Assembly: GCA_002497345.1 (NCBI GenBank) | Contig: DANS01000011.1 | Span: 25,682 to 31,663 of the forward strand | Source: Thermoproteus sp. UBA157 | GTDB taxonomy: Archaea > Thermoproteota > Thermoprotei > Thermoproteales > Thermoproteaceae | Length of the DNA: 5,982 bases | Direction: 5' to 3' | Shown: in pieces, positions 1 through 5,982 of the stretch | Position numbering within the stretch: position 1 is the first letter of the stretch | How the letters are laid out: every line of letters begins with the position of its first letter | Notes under the pieces: generated by a model | The model's database searches: none | What the model saw: the letters and a program-made list of their open reading frames with translations, nothing else | What the model was told of the DNA's origin: nothing | Position numbers and translations under genes: made by a program

Positions 1-1062
1 GGAGCGCCCGCCTCAACACGGGGTCGGGCACCACGTAGGCATCCCCCCTCTTTTCGAGGAAGCCGTAATCCGCCAAGTTCCTCAACAACTTGGTCACCTC
101 AGCGTCGGTCAGAGCCCTCCCCTCAACCGCCGTCAAGTACCGCTTGACGTCGGACCACCTGGCCCCCGCGGCGGCCAACTTCGCCACGTGTAGATACCGA
201 GGGCTGCCCATAAACTCAACGAAATGGCAGAACTCCGACCCCGCCAGCCTCTCGGCGTATGCCAGAGCCTCCTCCAGCGCCATGTCCGGATCCGACAGGG
301 CCTTGAGCCCGAAGTAGGCCAGCCACCCGACCACGCCGTCGAGCGCGTCGACGGCCCTCTCGACGAGCTCTCTACTTATCTTAACGCCGGCCTCGGCGAA
401 GCCGGCCTCTAGATATGCCAAGGAGAGCTCCCTCGAGAAGGGGGCCACCTCTATGCGCTCCATGTACCTCCCGTAGAGAGGCGACTCGGGGTCGTCCAAG
501 CGCAAGAACCTCGCCAGAAGCCCCGCCTTGGAGCCCGAATATACCACGGCCAAGTGGCGTAGGTTATCGTAGGCATAAGCCAGCGCCGGGAGCACGTCGG
601 CTCCCTTGAGCTTCACGAGCTCCTGCGCCTCGTCGAGCACCAACACTATCTTGGTCCCGCTCTCCTCGCCCCATCTATCCAGAGCCTCCAACAGCTCGGC
701 GAACCTCGGCGCCCTCTTTCCCCGCTCGAACTCCAGCGAGAGGCCGGCGACGGAGACGCCTCTGACGGACTTCAAGAGATCCCCGAGCCTCTTGTGGAGG
801 GGCAACAAGCGCTTGAGCTCGCGAGCGCATCGAGCAGATCCGCGTAAGTGATGTATCGCCTCTCCTCGAAGGCCCTCGCATCAACGTAGATCCGCCGGAG
901 GTTATAGGTGACGGACTTTATCAAGGAGGTCTTGCCGACGCGCCTCATGCCGACGACGAGGGTAGCCGCTCTGCTCAAGACGGCCTCGGCCAGCCTACGG
1001 GCCTCCTCGATCCTATCGAAAAGCTCCTCGGGACGCTCGGCGGGTCTGTCCAAGAACAACAT
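1..1062 (-). pseudogene. Archaeal ATPase_2-family AAA-type ATPase with C-terminal winged helix, frameshifted and cut by the window edge
   Basis: This is an archaeal P-loop ATPase of the ATPase_2 type (Pfam PF01637), whose members are mostly of unknown cellular role. The N-terminal part (1062 to about 814) starts MLFLDRPAERPEELFDR and has a Walker A motif GMRRVGKTS at residues 38-46. The reading then jumps frame: from about 814 to the left edge the continuation lies one base out of register. That second part carries Walker B IVLVLDEAQE (about residues 139-148, near 622-650), a sensor-1-like stretch LAVVYSGSKAGLL, the family-typical PLYGRYMERIEVAPFS, and a winged-helix region beginning RWSDVKRYL and reaching FLEKRGDAYVVPDP. 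The first frame alone stops at 772 after 96 residues. Joined, about 354 residues are visible and only the last few are missing, which fits family length. A one-base sequencing deletion or a real inactivating mutation are both possible. The ATG at 1062 is leaderless behind a TATA box. Confidence 0.85.
812..816 (-). other. Single-base frameshift point in the ATPase gene
   Basis: On the minus strand the codons GCG AGC TCA lead into a dead-end frame that stops at 772. The conserved protein resumes as AAG CGC TTG TTG (KRLL) only if one extra base is supplied here, for example AAA in place of AA. The downstream frame is open from 880 leftwards to the window edge, so the two frames overlap for about 110 bases. 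The local sequence C TCA AGC is not a recognisable slippery heptamer, so programmed frameshifting is unlikely from what can be seen. Confidence 0.75.
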
Positions 1063-1087
1063 ACCTATGTAGTTACTACATAGGTAT
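1061..1087. repeat. Perfect 12-bp inverted repeat over ATPase promoter and start codon (candidate operator)
   Basis: The arms ATACCTATGTAG (1061-1072) and CTACATAGGTAT (1076-1087) are exact reverse complements with a 3-base spacer TTA. The left arm includes two bases of the ATG start codon of the ATPase gene (1060-1062), and the right arm overlaps the downstream edge of its TATA box. A dimeric DNA-binding protein bound here would cover TATA, transcription start and start codon. The ATPase itself carries a winged helix, so autoregulation is conceivable but is only an inference. In RNA the arms would be largely absent if the transcript is leaderless, so a DNA operator is more likely than an RNA hairpin. 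Confidence 0.75.
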
Positions 1088-1096
1088 ATAGTTTTC
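1083..1096 (-). promoter_or_regulatory. TATA-box promoter of the ATPase gene
   Basis: The minus strand reads GAAAACTATATACC, an A-rich BRE-like stretch followed by a TATA core centred near 1088. That is about 26 bases before the A of the ATG at 1062, the spacing expected for an archaeal promoter with a leaderless transcript. No Shine-Dalgarno sequence lies before the ATG. Confidence 0.6.
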
Positions 1097-1108
1097 GGGG
1101 GACGGAGT

Positions 1109-3523
1109 TTAGGAGGCGCAGATCTGGCCGTTTCCGCCGTTTATGTGGACCCAATAGGTCCCGCCGGACTGGAAGATCTCGAAGACGTACTGTATGCCGG
1201 AGCTCGGCAAGGTCACGTTGGCCTCATACAACGTGTAGCCGTTGTAGGAGCCTATGGGCTGGGCCAACACGTCGTTAACAGGCCACCACCAGGAGCCGTA
1301 GCCGTAGTGCAATACGGGGTAGACCGTGCCGGTGGACTGGACGGCCACCACAACGCCGACTGTGGAGCCCGCGGGGGCGTAGACGCAACTAGGCGCGGCT
1401 GCAGGGCTATAGGCCGTGTAGCCGCCGTTGTTGTATACCCTGATCTGGTAGATGTAAGCGCTCTGCACAGCGCCTGTGGGCGTCGGTAGAACCGTTATCC
1501 AATAGTTGCCGTCTGGCGTCGAGGACGCGTGGGCGTAATATGTGTTCTGGCCCTGCGTTATATATATGAACTCGTAGTTGCCCGGCTTGAGGTACACGGT
1601 CGCCGTGTATAGGTAGTTGTTGCCGACGGCGCCGGAGTAGTTCATAGGGACGAAGTAGAGGTACTTCCAAGGCCCTCCGAAGTAATCGACGGGGCCGAAG
1701 TGCAGTATCGCGCGTATGGCCTGGGCCCCGGCTTGGCTCGGGGGCGAGTAATTGGGCGACCATACCTGGACCCCGAAGGTATACGGGCCCTCCACGGTCA
1801 CTATCCGCTCGAAGGGCGTCCCCGCCCAGCCTATCTGGGCGTCGCTCGAGAAATAAATGGGCACGTCGAGCGGCCACGTGTAGTTGTAATGCGCCGCGGC
1901 GCACTTCGAAAACGCCCTGAAGAGCTCGTCGAATATCTGCGGAGTCGCCGATGGGAAGTAGCCGCTGTACCAGAAGAACCAATCGCCGGCCTCGGCCTCG
2001 TAGAGGCAGGTCCAGTTGGCCACGTCTTGCCTCACGTTGTAGAGGATGGTCCAAGCCAGGTTCTGCTCCCAGTTGCCGACCCAAGTCGAGAAGTCGCCGG
2101 CCCAAGTCGACGCCACTATCCTCCTCGTCAGCGGCGCCGCCTCGGGCCTCAACGCCTTGACCGCCTCGAACGTGGTCGTCATCTTCATGGTCTTATCGCT
2201 CTTTATGAGCCCGTAGAGGTAGGTGAGGTACATAACCCCATCGTCGTCGAAGTACTGGAACGGATTCTCGCCGTCGAGCGCGATCAACACAACGCCTCTT
2301 TTGATCCCGGCGGCGGCCAGTTTGCCCTCAATCGATTTAATCATCCAATACGTCTTATTAGCTGCGTAGAACGGGCCGTGTGCGTTCACGTCGCCGCTTG
2401 CGCCGAATCCCACGTAGTTGGAGATCGAGTCGTCCCTAGCCAAGATGTACAACTTGCCGTATGGAGTGGGCAAGTACCAAAGCCGGTAGTTGGAGACGCC
2501 GGGCGATTCGCCGAGGGTTTTGGCCAAGGTATCGCCTGATATATAGGTGTACTGGAAGCCGGCCTTGGCCGCGAGCTCCAGAGCGCTCTGCGACACGGCC
2601 ATCTCGGGCGGCCATAAGCCTCTCGGCTTGAAGCGGAACTCGTCGTAGTAGAACCGCCTAGCCTCGACGAGCTGGTTGTAGACATCTTGCGGATAGTTGT
2701 AGCCCGTCGGCGGCACTATGAGGTACGGGTTGCTCTCGAGAGCCGACGTGAGGTTGACCACGAGGGGCATTATGGGGTAGTACATAGGCGTGGTGATGAA
2801 CTCAAGCGAGCCTATGCCGCCTCCCCTAGACGCGATCAGCTTCAGTAACTTCTCCGCATACTTCTGGAAACCCTCGAGGAGGAGATCCCTCTGCTTTATC
2901 GTGAAGTGGGTGGAGCAATTGCTGTCCAGAGCGTATAGATATATGGGCTTAAGTTGCGGATCGTTCTGGAGTATATAGATGTTATACCAAGCTAAGTTGA
3001 ACAAAGTCTGTAGATCTAGGTAGTCCTGAGGGGTGAAGTTCTGGAGGGCCCACCGGATCCCGTTTTGTTTCACCTCTTGGTAAAGGCAGTAGTACCGCGG
3101 GTACCTCTCGATTTGCACCGGCGCGGCGTCGAAGAACCGCTCGAGTATGAACTCCTTCTGGGCTTCCGTCAACTTGTAGGGATCCGCCTCGGAGGCCAGA
3201 AGATATGGATCCACATATTTGCCCTCGGCCACCAGCTCTATCTGTTGCAGCAACGTAGGCGTGAAGTCGAAGGTGACGTGGGCATGTTCCTCAACGGCCA
3301 GGGCCACCATGGGGTAGTAACCCTTGGTGGTCCAGAGCCTAGGCCACGGCGCTAGGATCGTCCCGTTGGGCAAAATATATGGCGGTTGATGCATATGCCA
3401 AACGAATACTACATACAGCTCCACATGGGCATCGTCGCGGCTGCTCGAGGCGTGTGCATAGCTATAAAAAGCTATGAATAAAAGTACAAGAATTATCGAG
3501 GTCGCTATTACTTTCTTGTTCAT
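1109..3523 (-). CDS. Secreted GH57 alpha-glucan hydrolase (amylopullulanase/alpha-amylase type) with duplicated C-terminal beta module
   Basis: This 804-residue enzyme likely cleaves alpha-1,4 and perhaps alpha-1,6 bonds of starch- or glycogen-like glucans outside the cell. A signal peptide spans residues 1-25 (hydrophobic IATSIILVLLFIAFY, cleavage likely after AHA). All five GH57 motifs are present: HMHQPPY (43-49), GSLEFITTPMYYPIMP (238-253), GLWPPE with the catalytic nucleophile E307, ARDDSISNYVGF with the probable acid/base Asp at 364 (365 adjacent), and ALDGENPF (415-422). GDFSTWVGNWEQNLAW (476-491) and EAGDWFFWYSGY (511-522) are stretches I associate with amylopullulanase-like members. 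Two similar beta-rich, aromatic-rich units follow (about 574-678 and 717-798), possibly carbohydrate binding. Six cysteines and about ten N-glycosylation sequons suit an extracellular protein. There is no C-terminal anchor. Exact specificity within GH57 cannot be read from sequence. The ATG start precedes the signal peptide directly and follows a TATA box. Confidence 0.93.
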   Translation of the reverse strand: MNKKVIATSIILVLLFIAFYSYAHASSSRDDAHVELYVVFVWHMHQPPYILPNGTILAPWPRLWTTKGYYPMVALAVEEHAHVTFDFTPTLLQQIELVAEGKYVDPYLLASEADPYKLTEAQKEFILERFFDAAPVQIERYPRYYCLYQEVKQNGIRWALQNFTPQDYLDLQTLFNLAWYNIYILQNDPQLKPIYLYALDSNCSTHFTIKQRDLLLEGFQKYAEKLLKLIASRGGGIGSLEFITTPMYYPIMPLVVNLTSALESNPYLIVPPTGYNYPQDVYNQLVEARRFYYDEFRFKPRGLWPPEMAVSQSALELAAKAGFQYTYISGDTLAKTLGESPGVSNYRLWYLPTPYGKLYILARDDSISNYVGFGASGDVNAHGPFYAANKTYWMIKSIEGKLAAAGIKRGVVLIALDGENPFQYFDDDGVMYLTYLYGLIKSDKTMKMTTTFEAVKALRPEAAPLTRRIVASTWAGDFSTWVGNWEQNLAWTILYNVRQDVANWTCLYEAEAGDWFFWYSGYFPSATPQIFDELFRAFSKCAAAHYNYTWPLDVPIYFSSDAQIGWAGTPFERIVTVEGPYTFGVQVWSPNYSPPSQAGAQAIRAILHFGPVDYFGGPWKYLYFVPMNYSGAVGNNYLYTATVYLKPGNYEFIYITQGQNTYYAHASSTPDGNYWITVLPTPTGAVQSAYIYQIRVYNNGGYTAYSPAAAPSCVYAPAGSTVGVVVAVQSTGTVYPVLHYGYGSWWWPVNDVLAQPIGSYNGYTLYEANVTLPSSGIQYVFEIFQSGGTYWVHINGGNGQICAS

Positions 3524-3539
3524 GCAGAACTTTAATTAG

Positions 3540-3555
3540 GTATATTTAACAATTA
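3540..3555 (-). promoter_or_regulatory. TATA-box promoter of the GH57 gene
   Basis: The minus strand reads TAATTGTTAAATATACC, with a TATA-like core TTAAATATA (3549-3541) centred about 22 bases before the ATG at 3523. Transcription would begin at or very near the start codon, and no ribosome binding site is visible. It sits in the 42-bp gap after the feoB stop, so the GH57 gene can be transcribed independently even if it also receives read-through from feoB. Confidence 0.55.
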
Positions 3556-3565
3556 CGCTGAAAGG

Positions 3566-5266
3566 CTAAATCAATATGGCCGTATAATATACGGCGTAAG
3601 CCGCGGCGAGCCCCAACGCCAGCTGGAACGCCAAGGAGGCCAACGTGAGGCGCCATCCCACCAGCCTTGCCAAGGAGGCCGTGGTGGCCGCGCAGGCCGA
3701 GTATATGGCTAGGAACGCCAATAGGGCAAGCATCGAGGGCAGAGATAAGCTGGGCAGGAGCTGTATCGCGCCGAAGGCCCCCATGAAGCCCCACACGACC
3801 TCCTTGAAGATATAGCCGGCGATCAACGACGCCGAGATCTGCCAGGGAATCCCCAAGGGCTCCAGAACCGCCCCGAGGCTCCTGCCGGCGATAGCCATCC
3901 ACGAATCTGCAGGGCTCTCGGCGATCCCGCCGGGGCCGAAGGCGGTCAGCGGCCACAAGGCCAGGGGCAAAAGCACGATGAGCAAGCCGGCTTTCTTGAA
4001 GAAGTCCGTGAAGTATACCCGGACCTTGACGAGGTAGATCCTCCAGTTGGGCAGCATCAAGGGGGTCGGAGGAAGGCCCTCAATCGCGGGCCTCACGTTG
4101 AAGGCCCTCCTGTATATAGCCGAGGCGGCCAATATGGCGAGGGCAGAGACGGCGTAGGGGGCGAAGACAGCTAGGGGCACCAGATACGGCTTGTCGGCCA
4201 AGGCGGCGGCCGCGATCGCGACGAACAAGGAGAGCCTCGCGGCGCACGGCACGTAGGGCACGAGGAGCGCCGTCAGGAGCCTGTTGCCCCTGCCCCACAT
4301 GACCTTCGCGGTGGAGAGCGCCGGCACGTTGCAAGTGGCGCCCACGGCCAAACAGAGGAGGCCCCTCCCGGGTATGCCCAACGCCGCGAGCTTGGACTCG
4401 AGGGTTCTTGTCAACGCGCCAATAATGCCGGTCTCCTCGTAGAACGCCACGAGGGCCACGGCCACGAGCACGTAGGGCAGGAAGCTTACAAGCGCTGAGA
4501 TGCCGACCCAGAGGCCGTCTACTAGAAACGACGTCAACAACGGCGGAAGGCCGGCGGAGGAGATCAAGTCCGGGACCGCGTCCAGATAGGGCTCCAGCGC
4601 CGGGAGCAAGCCGGGCGTCTGCGCGCCCCACGGGAGCACGCCCTCTAGGGCGGCCAACAAGAACAGAACGGTGGCAACCGATAGAGCGAAAAGCGCCAGG
4701 GCCGCGGCCCACGGCCTCGAGAACACAGCGCTGGCCGCCCTCGTCGTGGGCCTCAAGGGCACCTCCACGGGCTTCACGGGGGTCGGCCCGCTCGGGCTCC
4801 AGCGCTTTAAGAAGTCGACGAGCTCCGCGATACCCGCGCGCTTGGCCGCGGAGGTGTAGAACACCGGTATCCCCATCGCGGCCGCGAGGGCATCGGCCGG
4901 CACATCTGGCCTCCCCAGATCCGCCATGTTCAAGACGAATGCAACCGGCTTGTATCTGCCCAGATACTCGGCGAGCTCCAACGCCTCCTTCAAGGCGTGG
5001 GGGGCGCCGACTACCACGACCGCATCGAAACCGCCGTTGAGCGCCGCGTTAAGCGCCAGCTTCTCATCCTCGTCCCTGGGACTACGCGGGTTGAACACGC
5101 CGGGGAGATCCGCCACCTCCACGTCCATCCCCCTTATTCTGCCCACATTTACCTCCAAGGTCTTGCCAGGGTAGTTCGCGGTCTTCACGTAGCGCCCGGT
5201 GAGCGCGAAGAACAGGGTCGACTTCCCCACGTTGGGAGGGCCCACCAGCGCAATTCTCTTGGTCAC
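3566..5266 (-). CDS. feoB: Compact FeoB ferrous iron transporter (GTPase plus membrane core)
   Basis: FeoB takes up Fe2+ across the cytoplasmic membrane, using a cytosolic G-protein domain fused to a membrane core. GTPase motifs are G1 GPPNVGKST (9-17), G2 NYPGKT (T36), G3 DLPG (53-56), G4 NMAD (113-116) and G5 SAA (139-141). The switch region GVFNPRSPRDEDE resembles the FeoB family pattern. The membrane part starts at about residue 186 and has the two gate-like repeats: GATCNVPALS (C312) with PYVPCAARLSLF (C341), then KEVVWGFMG (488-496) with YSACAATTASL (C525). At 566 residues it is shorter than typical FeoB proteins (about 650-770). The GDI/spacer helices normally between G5 and the first membrane helix are almost absent. 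The start is GTG at 5266 (minus strand), directly before TKRIALVG and 24 bases after a TATA box. No feoA or feoC is in the window. Confidence 0.94.
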   Translation of the reverse strand: MTKRIALVGPPNVGKSTLFFALTGRYVKTANYPGKTLEVNVGRIRGMDVEVADLPGVFNPRSPRDEDEKLALNAALNGGFDAVVVVGAPHALKEALELAEYLGRYKPVAFVLNMADLGRPDVPADALAAAMGIPVFYTSAAKRAGIAELVDFLKRWSPSGPTPVKPVEVPLRPTTRAASAVFSRPWAAALALFALSVATVLFLLAALEGVLPWGAQTPGLLPALEPYLDAVPDLISSAGLPPLLTSFLVDGLWVGISALVSFLPYVLVAVALVAFYEETGIIGALTRTLESKLAALGIPGRGLLCLAVGATCNVPALSTAKVMWGRGNRLLTALLVPYVPCAARLSLFVAIAAAALADKPYLVPLAVFAPYAVSALAILAASAIYRRAFNVRPAIEGLPPTPLMLPNWRIYLVKVRVYFTDFFKKAGLLIVLLPLALWPLTAFGPGGIAESPADSWMAIAGRSLGAVLEPLGIPWQISASLIAGYIFKEVVWGFMGAFGAIQLLPSLSLPSMLALLAFLAIYSACAATTASLARLVGWRLTLASLAFQLALGLAAAYAVYYTAILI

Positions 5267-5285
5267 GCCCTATTAACGATGTTAC

Positions 5286-5303
5286 TATTTTAAGCCTTTT
5301 TAT
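5286..5303 (-). promoter_or_regulatory. TATA-box promoter of feoB
   Basis: The minus strand reads AAAAAGGCTTAAAATAG, with a BRE-like A/G stretch followed by the core CTTAAAATA centred near 5290. This is about 24 bases before the GTG at 5266, consistent with a leaderless transcript. The core GCTTAAA is identical to that of the divergent promoter at 5423-5431. Confidence 0.6.
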
Positions 5304-5351
5304 CGTGCTTAGATATCGGAAGTAATATTAACATAGTAAACAGAACGAACA

Positions 5352-5364
5352 AGAACTCAGTTCT
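5352..5364. repeat. 13-bp palindrome in the feoB/winged-helix intergenic region (candidate operator)
   Basis: AGAACT (5352-5357) and AGTTCT (5359-5364) are exact inverted arms around a single C. A further CAGAAC at 5341-5346 is also the reverse complement of GTTCTG at 5360-5365, so a second half-site lies nearby. The element is midway in the 185-bp gap between two divergent promoters, about 60-65 bases from each TATA box. A 6-bp-arm palindrome can arise by chance in AT-rich DNA, so a role as regulator site is tentative. Confidence 0.4.
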
Positions 5365-5422
5365 GATAGAAGCGCAATAGGTATATGGTGATCGCTGTTG
5401 TATATAATGATACATAATAAAC

Positions 5423-5434
5423 GCTTAAATAGAT
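5423..5434 (+). promoter_or_regulatory. TATA-box promoter of the winged-helix gene
   Basis: AAACGCTTAAATAGAT contains a TATA-like core CTTAAATA (5424-5431) centred about 24 bases before the GTG at 5452. An in-frame TAA at 5434-5436 rules out any earlier start, so promoter position and frame both point to 5452 as the start of a leaderless message. Confidence 0.6.
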
Positions 5435-5451
5435 AATTTAGGATCTTCAGT

Positions 5452-5982
5452 GTGCTGTATACAAGGGAGAGCTCTAGGCGTTTTCGTCTCCTCAAGGAGG
5501 TGGTCGCCAGATATCCGGCTAACCGGTGGATGATCGCTAAGTCGGTAGAGATGTCGACCTCGACAGCTTACTACGAGTTAGCGCGGCTCAAGGAAGACGG
5601 TTATATCATAATAGGCGAAGATGGCAGGGTACACCCGAGCCTGAAGGGCTTGGTGCGCTATGTGGCCGAGTTCGGCTGTGATGGGCTCGTAATATCGGCG
5701 ATAAGGCGCAGATACGGCTTCGATCCGGGGCCTGGCCTCTGCAAGTTGCTGGAGATGTTGGCTCCATATGAATCAAGTCTAGGAGATGGGCTACTCGAAG
5801 CGCTGTTTAAGCTTGCGGAAGATCCGCAAGGGCTTCTGAATCTAGCCAAGGATAGAGAGTTGGCGGACACGGTGGCGAGGATAGCGGCCCACCGATTCCC
5901 CGCCGTTACGCTGGCGGGGCACCGGGGAATTCTCGTCGTGGATGATGGCGTGTGGTTCATAGGATACTGCAAGTTATGTGCC
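5452..5982 (+). CDS. Winged-helix DNA-binding protein, divergent from feoB (cut by the right edge)
   Basis: The frame is open for 177 codons to the window end. I do not recognise a named family. The first 65 residues look like a winged helix-turn-helix: RRFRLLKEVVARYPANRWM is a first helix, IAKSVEMSTSTAYYELARL a helix-turn-helix with the recognition helix around 35-46, and EDGYIIIGEDGRVHPS a beta-hairpin wing. The rest is helical (70-148), then a short beta-like stretch GILVVDDGVWFIGY ends at CKLC (173-176), a possible metal-binding or redox CxxC whose partner residues, if any, lie beyond the edge. Two more cysteines are at 76 and 97. GTG at 5452 is the only plausible early start: a stop lies 16 bases upstream, and a TATA box sits 24 bases before it. 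Its divergent position next to feoB makes an iron-related regulator possible, but nothing in the protein proves this. Confidence 0.75.
   Translation, partial: MLYTRESSRRFRLLKEVVARYPANRWMIAKSVEMSTSTAYYELARLKEDGYIIIGEDGRVHPSLKGLVRYVAEFGCDGLVISAIRRRYGFDPGPGLCKLLEMLAPYESSLGDGLLEALFKLAEDPQGLLNLAKDRELADTVARIAAHRFPAVTLAGHRGILVVDDGVWFIGYCKLCA

Larger units (their letters stand above)
5267..5451. other. AT-rich divergent intergenic region between feoB and the winged-helix gene
   Basis: These 185 bases separate two outward-facing genes and hold both TATA-box promoters, the palindrome at 5352-5364, a TAATATTA self-complementary octamer (5323-5330) and a TAGGTATAT nonamer (5378-5386). CTGA and TGATGA-like fragments occur, but they are not in the order or spacing of a C/D box RNA. 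No open frame of useful length is seen here. Confidence 0.6.

Noticed and set aside
1407..2105. A 232-codon open frame on the minus strand overlapping the GH57 gene in another frame
   Set aside because: The Arg/Leu-rich product has no motif, and it is fully inside the well-supported GH57 frame.
1700..2539. A 279-codon open frame on the plus strand opposite the GH57 gene
   Set aside because: The opposite strand encodes all five GH57 motifs in order. The plus-strand product is rich in Arg, Gly, Val and Pro with no recognisable motif, as expected from the complement of G+C-rich coding DNA where stop codons are rare.
4080..4712. A 210-codon minus-strand frame inside feoB
   Set aside because: The Arg/Gly-rich product has no membrane segments, while the feoB frame there shows conserved membrane helices and gate motifs.
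1109..5266. A single feoB-GH57-ATPase operon
   Set aside because: The gaps are short, but each gene has a TATA-like box at leaderless distance and the functions are unrelated. Read-through is possible but a common operon is not shown.
5399..5408. TGTATATAAT as the TATA box of the winged-helix gene
   Set aside because: It would place transcription start near 5430, leaving a leader without a ribosome binding site. The core at 5424-5431 fits the leaderless pattern of the other three genes better.
5360..5420. A possible C/D box small RNA in the feoB/winged-helix gap
   Set aside because: A CTGA at about 5363-5366 and TGAT-like fragments at about 5388 and 5408 occur, but no proper RTGATGA C box precedes a D box at the usual 9-13 base guide spacing on either strand.
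5658..5972. A 104-codon minus-strand frame opposite the winged-helix gene
   Set aside because: The Ser/Pro-rich composition is typical of a complement frame. The plus-strand frame has a promoter at the right distance and a winged-helix pattern.

Overview
The window looks like chromosomal DNA from a hyperthermophilic crenarchaeon, most likely of the Thermoproteales (Pyrobaculum or Thermoproteus type). The support is G+C-rich coding sequence, AT-rich gaps between genes, TATA-like boxes 22-26 bases before start codons with no ribosome binding site (leaderless transcripts), an archaeal ATPase_2-family gene, a secreted GH57 amylase and a compact archaeal FeoB. The genus is an inference from style and gene content; no marker gene is present.

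Layout. Three genes lie head to tail on the minus strand. In transcription order they are feoB (5266-3566, ferrous iron uptake), a secreted GH57 alpha-glucan hydrolase (3523-1109) and an archaeal AAA-type ATPase with a C-terminal winged helix (1062 to beyond base 1). The last is split by one frameshift near 814. The gaps between them are only 42 and 46 bp, yet each gene has its own TATA-like box, so they are probably separately started neighbours and not one tight operon. On the plus strand, from 5452 and running off the right edge, is a winged-helix DNA-binding protein divergent from feoB. The two share a 185-bp AT-rich gap that holds both promoters and a 13-bp palindrome.

Functional picture. 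No single pathway links the genes. FeoB imports Fe2+ at the membrane, the GH57 enzyme digests starch- or glycogen-like glucan outside the cell, and the ATPase and winged-helix protein are of regulatory or unknown role. The most notable points are a perfect 12-bp inverted repeat over the TATA edge and start codon of the ATPase gene, the frameshift in that gene, a FeoB that appears to lack most of the GDI/spacer domain, a duplicated beta-rich module at the C-terminus of the GH57 enzyme, and the possible regulator/feoB divergent pair. I found no convincing RNA gene, CRISPR array or insertion sequence. No stretch over 300 bases lacks a gene.
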